Assembly (NCBI GenBank): GCA_030407315.1
Contig: JALQPE010000172.1
Span: forward strand, 124,001-188,000
Source of the DNA: Asparagopsis taxiformis
Lineage: Eukaryota > Rhodophyta > Florideophyceae > Bonnemaisoniales > Bonnemaisoniaceae
Direction: 5' to 3'
DNA length: 64,000 nt
How positions within the stretch are numbered: position 1 is the stretch's first letter; every line of letters starts with the position of its first letter. Under the pieces are notes generated by a model. The model was not told the origin of the DNA and searched no databases. It saw only the letters and a program-made list of their open reading frames with translations. Below are positions 19,533 to 29,278 of the stretch, one piece after another. Both the position numbers and the translations under genes were made by a program.

Positions 19533-20974
19533 ATGCCGTCCGTGAGCGCCGCGTTGCGCCAACAGTTGCTCCTCCTCACACTTCTCCCGCTCATCCACGC
19601 GCTTCGCGGCGCATACGCGCTGATCATCGAGGCCCCGACCGCCTGCGGTGGACGTCAGGTGGTCACCCATGCGACCGCATTATTCGGACCACGATCCTCG
19701 TCTTCATCCGTCCGTAGCGTCCCATTATTCGCGCCATGTGCCCAACAAGACGGCGTGTACATTCCGCCCATTCCCTCCCGAAAACCCGCCCAGCCTAACG
19801 TCCGACCCTTTCGTCTCCCGCCCTCCCCGCAACTCGTCACCCTCCTCCGCATCATGCTCCGTCGCTCCCGCGTGCCCAAACACTCCATTCGTTCCACCAC
19901 CCAGCCGCTCCCCGCCCCCGACCCCGTGCCCCTCCTCGAGCTCGCCCCGTGCCCGCCGCGGACGCCATCGATTACCATCGCTTGAACGACGTCGCCGAAC
20001 GTGTCGCCCGTCCCCAGAGCGACCATGCCCCGCAGCAGCAGCATACTTCCGCCCCAACTGATGCTGCTCTCGCCCCTTCGCAACACACACCCGCGTTTTC
20101 CCTCTTCCACGCCTGCAGACAGCTCTCCGTCCCTGCCGATTTGCGTCTCGCAGAGGGCCACGTCGTGGTGGTCGCCAGAGGCATGTGTGAATTTTCCCAC
20201 AAAGTGCTCCTCATGCAGGACGCAGGCGCCCTGGGTGTTATCGTTGTTAATGACCGTTCTGATGACACTTTGGCTAAAATGAAACTCAACAACACAAAGG
20301 ACACCCCGGCATTTAAGATCCCCGCCGTCATGATTAGCTTCAAAGATTGGCTTCGATTGCTTCCGTGCAGGTACGATATCAACGTCACCGTTGCCCTCGA
20401 CGGTGAAGCCACCTTTGACATGGACTATGGACGCGACGCGCTCAATTGGGTCATGATGCGCGGTATGGCCCTTTGGATTCTCTGCCAGTGTGGCGTGAAT
20501 GTTGTAAGATATAAGCGACGCGTTTCTGAATTTCGCGCCCGTGCCGATGCCATCGCCGCCCTCCCCGTGCAAATGTACGAGCGACCAGCGCGTACAGCCG
20601 AACATCAGTCAGTTCCCGCGCAGATTGCCGCCGGACCTGCCCCCAGCTCGCCCGTGCTAGACCATGATCCAGAACGCACCGCTCTCGCTATAGAGGAGAA
20701 ACTCGCTGATACCGATCCCGATGCACAGTCGATGTTGTCGTCGCATACCGTGACAGAGGGGGAGGAGGAGGAGCCGATGTGTGCCGTGTGTTTGGAGGAC
20801 TTTGTTGAAGGACAACAGGTTCGAATGCTCGACTGTTCCCACTTGTATCATCGCAGTTGTATAGATCCGTGGCTGCAACTCAGCTCGAATTGTTGCCCGC
20901 TTTGCAAACGAGAGGTGCCCAATCTGCCGCCGCCCCCGTCCCAGTTGCATTATGGCTCCATGCTCGTTGCATGA
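19533..20974 (+). CDS. PA-domain transmembrane RING-H2 E3 ubiquitin ligase, split over two frames
   Basis: Two overlapping frames together have the order of a PA-TM-RING ligase. Frame A (19533-19985, ATG) gives a signal peptide (QQLLLLTLLPLIHALRGAYA) and the start of a PA domain with ATALFGPR. Frame B is open from 19799 to 20974 but has no ATG at its head. It holds the rest of the PA domain (VVVARGMCEFSHKVLLMQDAGALGVIVVND), one membrane segment (about 20440-20510) and a RING-H2 finger: C-x2-C (CAVC), DCSHLYHRSC and CPLC, eight ligands in all. Such proteins (RNF13, plant RMR) sit in endosome or vacuole membranes. The join needs either a small intron, with length two more than a multiple of three, removed from the Pro-rich stretch near 19750-19950, or a frameshift. 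No consensus splice pair stands out. Confidence 0.75.
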
Positions 20975-21426
20975 TGTAGCTGGTGTTTGTGGTGCGCTGT
21001 GTGTACTCTTGTTGTTTTAATATATTGGTGTGCAGTGCAATCTGCAGTTTGGCAGCCAAGTCGCACGCGAATTCCAGTGATGAAGGACGATGCCAGTTTT
21101 CGTGTGCTGATGCACCTTGCTGCATCTTGTGTTGTTTGGTGTGACTTTTGATTTGGATTCGTTGCGCGTTGGTAGCGGCACATTGTGTCGTCATGGGTCT
21201 TGCGACAAGATTAGTGGAAACTTGGAGTCAACTCGCTTTTAGCACATAGCTTGACCCTTTTGCCTTCCACTAGCGGCGCAGCAACGATTGTAACAGAGCA
21301 GGGTGTTAATATATGCATGGTTAAAAGTCCTACTGCTCACAACTATAGCTTCCAATTTTATACAGACTAGCTGTTGTATCCCAAGTATGGATTTCCCAAT
21401 GTTAGTTAGTTTAGAGGCTGCTCTTA
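20975..21426. other. convergent 3' region (PA-RING and Vps54)
   Basis: About 450 bases between two converging genes; expected to hold both 3' ends. No RNA gene, repeat or supportable frame was seen. Confidence 0.5.
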
Positions 21427-24400
21427 TTAATGTTCACTCGTCTTCACCCCGTCTTCCAAGCCATCTCCACTATGTTCCACCTCTGGAATGTTCTCCAATT
21501 CCTTACTAGGTGTTGTATCTTCTGTCGGCTCAATGTCTTTCCTCTTTGCATCACTATCAGCATCCAATGGTCCCTTAGTGTTATCCACAGTTTCTGGCGA
21601 TACCACTGTTTGCTTGTCGCTCTCTACATTCTCTTGCAATGCATCTCGTTTGTTTGCCAAACTAGACTCTGGCATCAACGGATCACGTTTTTCGGCTGCT
21701 TCAGATCCAACAGACGCCCCATTAACTGCTGGTATTGAAGCTTCTGTTACACTCGAATCCTCTTTTACGGAGACTTCCTCTGGTCGATCACGGGGTGGTG
21801 CATCTGATCCATTCATCCTATGCTCCCTCTCAACTGCTTTTCTAGAAGTCTCGGGCGGTTTCACCTGGGAGGAATTTTCAGGCTTGCTCTGTTGCGGTTG
21901 TGATGCGTTGGAGCCCGGGATGGATGGATTTGGTTCGCGTTTACGGATAAAGGATTCCTTTTTCGTTTTCTCAGCAGCTGCCGCATCGTTAAATTCCTTT
22001 GCAAACCTGTTGTACAATCTCGTAAGTGGCTTGAACGCTGCAGCATTCTCCTTGAATACATCTAATACCTGCAGTCGCTCATGAAGGCACGTTACATCCC
22101 TGGCAACACGGGTTCTGACCCATTTCTTACCTCCATCCAACGAGCCGTACGTCTCCGTCAAATGCGTTCCATATGCCGCACATACTCGCTGGAAAATATC
22201 GTGCACTTCGACTTTGGGTAAGATGGACCACAAAATGCGATGCAAAACAGTAGCTTCTTTCGCAAGCGTCACAATATAGCCGCTCGGCATTTCAAATCGT
22301 TGCATTTCATGTGATTTGTCCCACGGGAGAGCCTTGATCACGTTTTCATGCACTTCTAATCGATCCATCATGATTGCCAATATCTTGGCGAGCAGTTGCG
22401 CGTGATGATCGCGCAAGTCTTTTTCAGAACTGTCTATTAATGGCAAAATTACCTGTGCCTTCGGGCCGGACAGGACCTTTCTAAGCGGGCTATTCACATG
22501 AACCGAAAGAGCAGCAGCCATTGACACAGTTCTCGATGCGAGGGATAAATGTCTCGCAGTGATTGTACGCAACCCCGACCATTTCAACGCAGCGAGACCG
22601 AGAATAGCTTTGCCCACCAGCGAATTGAATAGGCGTGGTAGTTCAACAGCATGACGTGCTGTTTCAACAGAGAGGTTTGGCACTTGTTCAACCACCAACG
22701 TATATGCACATAGTGAACGTACATATCGCACACCTGATACAACAGTCTTAAACGCAGTCCCCCCAATTAAAACCGAGCCACTGGAGTCCTTTTTGCCTTC
22801 TCCCGTCTCTGCAGCAGCGCCATGTGTAGATCCATTCGCACTCCCCTTCAACTCTGCGTCATTTCGCATCGGCTCACCTGTTACAGCTGAAATCAAGCGC
22901 AGCGCGCCCTCTGGTACTGCCACTTCTTGCCATTTGTCTGCCTTGATAGTTTGATTAATAGCATCCACGTGGGCACGGTGGAACGTTCCAAGGAATGCTG
23001 TTAGTCTCTCTGACAATTTGGCGCGCAAGACACTTGCCCGTCTTTCGCCACCAACCATATCATCCAGCTCTGCAGCCAACGCCTCCATACCGCGCATTTC
23101 AACGCCGAACCTCATAGCCGCTTTGAACTCATCAAAGCAATTTTCGGATGTAACACGTTCCGACGGCGTAATCACAACAAAACTGGGCATGCCGTCTCGC
23201 ACCTCAGCAACCACCGGGAAGCTTCCAAGTAATCTATCCACAACGGCAGCCATAAGCTCCTCAAAATCGTTCCGAACTAGACCCAAATTCTTCTTCGCCT
23301 GCTCGGATTGCAATGCTTCCTCCAGATCAGCTTCACTACTATGCGCATGTATAACAGTCAAAAATGCACGCGCACGATCGGTGTTCTCACGAAGACAGCG
23401 GGCAGCAGCTTGCAATGTTTTGGTACGCGCCAACTCGGCCGCAAGCGTCACTTTCAGCTCCTTGAGAAAAGCTCGTTGCAGCATTTCAACTCTGCCGATT
23501 CGCGCGAGAAGCTGCACAATTGTGCGCAAAGTTGCGTCTGTCTGTGCGTTTTGCGGGGCGTGCATGGCGGCTCGAAATTGGTCTCGAAGAACGCTGTCGA
23601 CTCTCTCGACGCAGCTTGCGAGGCGGGCACGCACACCGGAAAGCGCGTGCAACGCAGTGAAATGCGGGAGGGAAAGGAGATCTTTTGCGCGAAGAATCGT
23701 GTCAATTGCGGCGCTGAACTCGCCGGTGGAAAGGAGCAATTCGGCGTCCTCCGGTGCTCTCACAACGATTTGAAGGTCATTCGTTGCGTCACGAAGTGTG
23801 TGCAGATTTCTGCGGACAGCGGACAGCGCGCGCGCGGCAAGTAGGCCGGATGTGACAGTCGGAAGAAGCGCCGTTGCGCTGGCTCGGGTGGAATGTATCG
23901 CGGTGGTTGTGGCGGTGATTTTGGCACGAAGCGTTCGGATGTTGGCAAGGGAAGAAGATATTTCGGTGGAGCGGGCGTCTAATCGATGCTTCATCTCGCG
24001 TTCGAGCTGTGTTTTGTACGCAGCTAGTTGTGCACGCAGGTCGGATACGCCGGATTGGGAGAGGGCCGAGTCGGCGAGTTGGAGTTGTGCAAGTTGGTCA
24101 TTAGTTGATACGGAGAAAGTTTCGTGGAAGTAGAATGGCGGAATTGCGGATAAGGAGGTCGTGTCGTGGCGGGGCGTTGCAACTTGTTCGTGAGATTCTT
24201 CGAGGAATTTGTTGTGGAGGGGAGCATAGCGACGGATGTATCCTTCGAAATGATTTATGTCAAGCGCGTCAGGGAGAGTGGTCGGTGGGGCGGGCGTCAG
24301 GGAAAGTGTGGTCGAGGAAAAGTCGAGGGTTGAGACATCGGGTAGTTCGAGGGCTAGCGTTGCTCCGCGCGGATTCTGAAGTACTTCTGTTATGCTTTGC

Positions 24401-24447
24401 TTTGGAGCCTTGCCGAGGTTCCATCCTAACGGTTGATCGGAGGACAT
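21427..24447 (-). CDS. Vps54, GARP tethering complex subunit
   Basis: A protein of 1006 residues. GARP tethers endosome-derived vesicles to the trans-Golgi network. The N-terminal part contains a helical coiled-coil region (about 125-240) that in the family contacts the other GARP subunits. Residues about 690-820 form the Vps54 C-terminal domain, with HHAQLLAKILAIMMDRL and LHRILWSILPKVEVHDIF typical of the family. The last 185 residues are a polar, Pro/Ser/Glu-rich tail with no clear homology. Length agrees with Vps54 in other eukaryotes (about 900-1000). The ATG at 24445-24447 is the first in frame. It converges with the PA-RING gene and diverges from the double-domain glycosyltransferase. 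Confidence 0.86.
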   Translation of the reverse strand: MSSDQPLGWNLGKAPKQSITEVLQNPRGATLALELPDVSTLDFSSTTLSLTPAPPTTLPDALDINHFEGYIRRYAPLHNKFLEESHEQVATPRHDTTSLSAIPPFYFHETFSVSTNDQLAQLQLADSALSQSGVSDLRAQLAAYKTQLEREMKHRLDARSTEISSSLANIRTLRAKITATTTAIHSTRASATALLPTVTSGLLAARALSAVRRNLHTLRDATNDLQIVVRAPEDAELLLSTGEFSAAIDTILRAKDLLSLPHFTALHALSGVRARLASCVERVDSVLRDQFRAAMHAPQNAQTDATLRTIVQLLARIGRVEMLQRAFLKELKVTLAAELARTKTLQAAARCLRENTDRARAFLTVIHAHSSEADLEEALQSEQAKKNLGLVRNDFEELMAAVVDRLLGSFPVVAEVRDGMPSFVVITPSERVTSENCFDEFKAAMRFGVEMRGMEALAAELDDMVGGERRASVLRAKLSERLTAFLGTFHRAHVDAINQTIKADKWQEVAVPEGALRLISAVTGEPMRNDAELKGSANGSTHGAAAETGEGKKDSSGSVLIGGTAFKTVVSGVRYVRSLCAYTLVVEQVPNLSVETARHAVELPRLFNSLVGKAILGLAALKWSGLRTITARHLSLASRTVSMAAALSVHVNSPLRKVLSGPKAQVILPLIDSSEKDLRDHHAQLLAKILAIMMDRLEVHENVIKALPWDKSHEMQRFEMPSGYIVTLAKEATVLHRILWSILPKVEVHDIFQRVCAAYGTHLTETYGSLDGGKKWVRTRVARDVTCLHERLQVLDVFKENAAAFKPLTRLYNRFAKEFNDAAAAEKTKKESFIRKREPNPSIPGSNASQPQQSKPENSSQVKPPETSRKAVEREHRMNGSDAPPRDRPEEVSVKEDSSVTEASIPAVNGASVGSEAAEKRDPLMPESSLANKRDALQENVESDKQTVVSPETVDNTKGPLDADSDAKRKDIEPTEDTTPSKELENIPEVEHSGDGLEDGVKTSEH

Positions 24448-24936
24448 TTCAACAAGCGATGACTGGAGTGAAAGGAATCCTCCGAGTTGATCGTTGCGGA
24501 GTGATGTGAGATGAGATGCAGGTGTCCTTTCGAGTGGAATTGTTTATTTTCAAGTTTTCGCACCCCCCGATTTAATGTGAAAATGTTATTCTCCACGTGT
24601 CATATGTTGGCATGGCTGTACATGAGAGTAGGATATATGACAATCCATATCTTGAATGCCATGTGTTTGTATTTTATTCGCTAAAACTGTATATGATGTT
24701 TGGGCGAACCGTCACAAGTATATCGAAAATTGGCCAATCAATGCGTAAGTTATCTATCAAACGTGCGGCTGATGCAAATCAACAATCTCCCGTCGCACGA
24801 CTGATGTGAACCACAGATGACGAGGATCTTCTTCGCCACTAACGAATTGCAACATATTGAAACAATATCATATAAAAGCTTCACCAAACCTGTACGATAG
24901 AAAAACTGTCGGCAACTCATCGCTCGGCGACACCCA
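24448..24936. other. divergent promoter region (Vps54 and glycosyltransferase)
   Basis: Nearly 490 AT-rich bases. A TATA box for the plus-strand gene is at 24871. Nothing else was recognised. Confidence 0.5.
24871..24877 (+). promoter_or_regulatory. TATA box
   Basis: TATAAAA 60 bases upstream of the ATG at 24937. The same spacing is seen before the secreted-protein gene at 33427. Confidence 0.5.
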
Positions 24937-27213
24937 ATGACGTCCGCTGCGACAACTCTCACCATAGACGATGTACTTCTATCCGATGTAAATCAGCATG
25001 ACATCTGGGACCAACGTGAATGCTCTGTAGCAAACCCAGACATTTGGAAAGCTGCATGCGAAGCCTACAGAGAATCTGCGTCGTTCAAATCTGCCATTCC
25101 ACATCACATCCATCAAATATGGATTGGGTCCCGTCAGCCACCATGTGTATGGCTAGATACCTGGCGAATTGATTTCATGAACGCCTTTCGAACTTCATCA
25201 ACGTCTGAATCCCCCGACTGGAAATACACACTCTGGGACAATGAGCTGGTGCGGGACATACCGATGCTTAATCGAGCTCTCTTCGAGGCTGAGCATGCGC
25301 CACAATGTCAAGCGGATATTCTCCGACTAGAAGTATTATACAAATATGGAGGTGTCTACATTGATGCTGATATCGTCTCGACCGTGCGTGACCTTCGCCC
25401 TGCGCTGAAACAAGCCGCAGAGACAGGCTTTATGATTACTTACGAGCCCGATACAAAGGATAAGCCGTATTCCATTCTCGGCAACAGTATTATTGCTTGC
25501 ACCCCTGGTCATCCTCTCGTATTGATGCTCATGTCTTATATCAAGCAAATCTATCCTCACAAAAGGGCATACTATGGTGTCGAATGGGTCACAGGACCTC
25601 TGACGTACACCAAGGTACTTGTTCATACAAGCATGCCCATGACTGTGCCCAACTCGAAGGACTTTTATCCAGCCTTTCATTATATTCCCAATCCGTCCTC
25701 TGTCGATGTTACTACATTTGACAGCTATTGTTTCCAGTTTGGTTATACATGTTCCGGACTTTCACAGTGGGTTGAGCAGAATAACAAGTGTCGTCAGGCT
25801 CATAAATGCAGTTACCATGCAAACGTGGAGTATGACCTCGGCAAACTAAAACAATTCCCCGAAGAGATACCCGCTGTAGGTAATAATGCATCCATTCCAA
25901 AGGTCATCCACCAGTTTGCTTTCCAAGCGGAATGTTGCTTGCCCTATCGGTGGTTAAATACATGGAAGGACGAATTCTGTCCGTCTCACAACTTCCAGTA
26001 CGAATTGTGGACGTGGGCGAGGCTCAAAGCTGAGATTGGTCAGTTTTATTGCGCAAACCTCTACAAAGAGGGTTTTATGGACACTCATTCTTTACACATG
26101 TTAATCCTTGAAGTTCTTCATAATCGAGGCGGATACTACGTTCCAATCACGACAATCTTCTCAGCAGAATGCACAGACCCTGAAGCGGATGGCAAGATGT
26201 TTGGACCAAGCCATCAAGAGGAGTACAAAAGCGGTTCCATTGTTGGATATGCACCCGAGTCTTGTCTCGGCAGGATTAAGGAATCATATGAGAAGGGCAA
26301 AATTGAAATACTCGGTGATGAAGCACGAAAACTTCCGAAACAGCTCGTTATAGACATGCAGTTTGGCGACAACTCGGCATCATTTGCATCGTTTAAACCG
26401 ACGTCTAGATTCCTCGGCGCAGGTGAAATCTATTTCACACTCGGAGAGCAAACAGACACAGAGCGCACATCTGCCCATACCACAGCACTTACATGGGCAT
26501 ATGATTGTCAAGTACCAATTTTCAGAACATCATCTGAAGAAAGTTTCGTGCAAAAGATCACATCATCCAATCATCGGTCTATTGTGATTACGGACGCAGC
26601 ATTTGCAATCCATTCTACGCTCGTAAGCGAGATTCCAGGCGTAATCTACCGTTTAGAAGAGGAAGGAAAAGAATGGGACTATGTGATCCTAAACGTGGAG
26701 TGGGAAGCAGACTCGAGTGGTCTGGAGGTTTACAAAGCCAGCAATGCGTCTCGCGCACCAAAAGCGCAATATCTCGGGTTTATAGTTAATGATCAAGCAA
26801 CGAAATGCATCACATCTGCGGCAATTGAAGAGCTGCTTGCACAACATGATTCGGGACGTGTATACGTTGCTTCTGAAAAGTCACGCCATTCTGAAAATGC
26901 AGCGACGATCTATCAAACCATGCCATCTATATCGCATGTCATCCACTCGCTAGCAGGACATGAACCGAGTTTTGATCGTGACCATGACGAGATTGTTGAA
27001 AATCTTCTCAAGGGATTCAAGAACGGACAAATTGCGTTTGAGATTCAAGTCGACTCGGAACGCAGAGTGATGTTCCGTTCGTGGGGTGACAATGGTAGAA
27101 TGGACTGCGAATGCAAGATCACACCAGGGATGAATGGTACAAATGTCGAATGGCTTCGTGTTTACCAGGATCACACTGTTGTGTATGAAACGAACGGAAC
27201 ATACGTGCGGTAA
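24937..27213 (+). CDS. double-domain glycosyltransferase (DXD sugar-binding family, OCH1-like); second domain degenerate
   Basis: A protein of 758 residues with no signal peptide or membrane segment. Domain 1 (about 45-270) starts with IPHHIHQIWIGSRQPP and contains QADILRLEVLYKYGGVYIDAD. This is the core of the DXD glycosyltransferase family (PF04488-type), which transfers a sugar from a nucleotide sugar using metal bound at DXD, here D143-A-D145. Domain 2 (about 325-440) repeats the pattern, with IPKVIHQFAFQ, WLNTWKDEF and LILEVLHNRGGYYVPIT. The residues aligned with DXD are V-P-I, so this copy should not bind metal or sugar nucleotide. Residues 440-758 are unrecognised. The lack of a Golgi anchor is odd for a eukaryotic enzyme of this type. 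Acceptor and product unknown. Confidence 0.82.
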   Translation: MTSAATTLTIDDVLLSDVNQHDIWDQRECSVANPDIWKAACEAYRESASFKSAIPHHIHQIWIGSRQPPCVWLDTWRIDFMNAFRTSSTSESPDWKYTLWDNELVRDIPMLNRALFEAEHAPQCQADILRLEVLYKYGGVYIDADIVSTVRDLRPALKQAAETGFMITYEPDTKDKPYSILGNSIIACTPGHPLVLMLMSYIKQIYPHKRAYYGVEWVTGPLTYTKVLVHTSMPMTVPNSKDFYPAFHYIPNPSSVDVTTFDSYCFQFGYTCSGLSQWVEQNNKCRQAHKCSYHANVEYDLGKLKQFPEEIPAVGNNASIPKVIHQFAFQAECCLPYRWLNTWKDEFCPSHNFQYELWTWARLKAEIGQFYCANLYKEGFMDTHSLHMLILEVLHNRGGYYVPITTIFSAECTDPEADGKMFGPSHQEEYKSGSIVGYAPESCLGRIKESYEKGKIEILGDEARKLPKQLVIDMQFGDNSASFASFKPTSRFLGAGEIYFTLGEQTDTERTSAHTTALTWAYDCQVPIFRTSSEESFVQKITSSNHRSIVITDAAFAIHSTLVSEIPGVIYRLEEEGKEWDYVILNVEWEADSSGLEVYKASNASRAPKAQYLGFIVNDQATKCITSAAIEELLAQHDSGRVYVASEKSRHSENAATIYQTMPSISHVIHSLAGHEPSFDRDHDEIVENLLKGFKNGQIAFEIQVDSERRVMFRSWGDNGRMDCECKITPGMNGTNVEWLRVYQDHTVVYETNGTYVR

Positions 27214-27356
27214 ACCTGCACAGCGTCTCAACAGAAAGCCTCAATCGATTGACATCTAACCATCATTACCATCGATACAATTTATCTACATTCCCCTCCA
27301 AATAAACATACTTTACCAAGCCTATACAAACCTATTAATCTGCGACAAAACTCTGA

Positions 27357-28802
27357 TCAACTGTCCGAATGCGCCAAAGCAGGTGCGGGCACGTCACCAT
27401 TCTCCACCCGTGGGACGTCATTATCATCGCGGAGGAGCGTCCGCAACAGATACACAGACACCGGAACAGCCATCAGCAAGCCTGGAATGCCGTACGAATG
27501 CTCGGCAATGTACAGCACAACCAGCACCATGAACGGGTGCAGATGCAAATGCGCTGAATAAATCTGCGGATTGAGCACATAGGCCTCGACAAGATGGACG
27601 ATAATGACCATGATAATGACGGCGAGCGCCTTTGCGACGCCATATTCGCTCAGAGCGATGATAAACATCGGCAACGTCGAGATAAACACGCCAGCCACCG
27701 GAATGAACGAGCAGAGTAAAGTCACCACAGACAGAAAACCCACGCCAGGAATCGCCAGCACAATCAATCCAGCCACCGTCAATGTCGTGTTCACAAGAGC
27801 GATTAAGCCCTGTGCCTCGAACGACTTGCCGAGAACGGAAGCGAAATTGGACACGACGGGCGCGAGTTCCTCATACATAAACGCCAATCGACTTCTTCGT
27901 AAGCGACGCACACCGGCTGCAATCGTCGGCAGATCCCACATGATCATAAAACTGAAGAGCAAACTAAGCAACGCCTTGAAAATGAGCTTTGTACTCGCAC
28001 CAAGCACCTTTGTAATCAACGAGATCGTACTGGCAACATACGATCTGATACTCTTCTGCAGCAACATACCAAACCTCCTCGAGCGCGCCTCGGACCATTC
28101 TGTCTCCTCCTCGGGTGTGCCGGGCCTCTGCACATGACTATCTGCGGGGGCGACGACGTCCTGAGTGGCGGGGAGCATTCCCTTTGCGGCAGCCTGCGGC
28201 ATCTCAATGGAGTACATGATATACGTCTCGAGCTTTGTCGTGACGTCATCGCCGAGGGCCTTTCGCATGCTATTAGCGACGTAGACGTAGGGATTCTCGG
28301 ACTGGAGCGTCGTGATAAAGTACTGACTTTCGCGGACGACGGTGGGGATGGTCATGAGGGAGAAGACGGAAATCGCGGAGACGATGACGGTATAGAAGAG
28401 TGCGACGATAGCGCGTCGTGGGGCGCGGGCCTTTGTGACGCGGGTCATCCAGACCACGACGGAATTGGCGACGTAGCCGACGATGAAGGTGCCGAGCATG
28501 ACGGGGAAGAAGGAGCGCAGCATGTAGAGTGCGAGGGCGAAAAAGGCCCAACTGGCGACTGTTTTGAGATCGAGTTTGGAGAGGGCGAGTGACGAGGTGC
28601 GCACAGCGGCGCCGGCAAGCTCGGTGCCCGAGAGCGCGACGGGGGCTGTGCGGACGACACGGATGGCGGGCACATGGTGCGCGATGCGGGGGGTCGGGAC
28701 GGGTGCGGGTGCGGGGGCGGGGCGATGCGGCGGGCGTGGACGACGGTATGGGCGGTGTATTGACGGGAGGAAGGTGGTTTGGAAGGCTGGTTGGACACGC
28801 AT
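27357..28802 (-). CDS. AI-2E family (YdiK/PerM-like) membrane protein, probably plastid-targeted
   Basis: A protein of 481 residues. The first 70 are rich in Arg, Pro, Ala, Ser and Thr with almost no acids, a likely plastid or mitochondrial transit peptide. The rest follows the AI-2E transporter (DUF20) pattern: paired N-terminal helices near 80-125, a middle hydrophilic region, then about five C-terminal helices with IPGVGFLSVVTLLCSFIPVAG, VHLVEAYVLNPQIY and YGIPGLLMAVPVSVYLL, the most conserved signature. The family is bacterial and cyanobacterial, with plant plastid members; substrates are uncertain (autoinducer-2 or Na+/H+ exchange in different bacteria), so no substrate is proposed. A cyanobacterial origin through the plastid is likely. 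It converges with the glycosyltransferase gene with about 143 bases between. Confidence 0.85.
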   Translation of the reverse strand: MRVQPAFQTTFLPSIHRPYRRPRPPHRPAPAPAPVPTPRIAHHVPAIRVVRTAPVALSGTELAGAAVRTSSLALSKLDLKTVASWAFFALALYMLRSFFPVMLGTFIVGYVANSVVVWMTRVTKARAPRRAIVALFYTVIVSAISVFSLMTIPTVVRESQYFITTLQSENPYVYVANSMRKALGDDVTTKLETYIMYSIEMPQAAAKGMLPATQDVVAPADSHVQRPGTPEEETEWSEARSRRFGMLLQKSIRSYVASTISLITKVLGASTKLIFKALLSLLFSFMIMWDLPTIAAGVRRLRRSRLAFMYEELAPVVSNFASVLGKSFEAQGLIALVNTTLTVAGLIVLAIPGVGFLSVVTLLCSFIPVAGVFISTLPMFIIALSEYGVAKALAVIIMVIIVHLVEAYVLNPQIYSAHLHLHPFMVLVVLYIAEHSYGIPGLLMAVPVSVYLLRTLLRDDNDVPRVENGDVPAPALAHSDS

Positions 28803-29278
28803 TGTGCGACGGATGCTTGCGCGTGCTGCACGTTGTGGTGTGGTGGTTGGATGAGTTTATGTGTATTATGATGGTGATTGGGGTGTAGGGGGATTTGGCG
28901 GGAATTTGGTTTTTTTGGGATGTTTAGGTTTTTGGATTGGGACATTTTTTGAGATCGAAGGTGATCTCCCGTGTTTGGTGGGAAATTTGATGCATGATAG
29001 GTGGCGGTTTGTACACCGGTAGAAATGCGTTTTCGGTTTTTATTGGCCGGTTGAAAATCTGCCGTAATCTCAGCTTGTCGCTGTTCATTCTTGGATGAGA
29101 GACGGCAGGTTTGTTGTCGAGTCAGAGCATTGAGTTTTCAATTGGCCCAATTCCAGAATCGCTAGTATCGTACCAGGTGGCACGTAGCCCAAGTATGAAC
29201 GTCTGCGCGCTTTTGCCGACACGTGGTCTCGTAGCCTACAAATCACTGCAAGATGCGTGAAAACTTGCTGCGTTGCAA
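28803..29278. other. intergenic region
   Basis: About 476 bases holding the promoter of the AI-2E-type gene and the 3' end of the next minus-strand gene. T- and G-rich on the plus strand near 28900. No RNA gene recognised. Confidence 0.45.

Noticed and set aside
19655..20605. 316-codon minus-strand frame
   Set aside because: Antisense to the PA-RING gene; Gly/Arg-rich shadow of a GC-rich sense frame.
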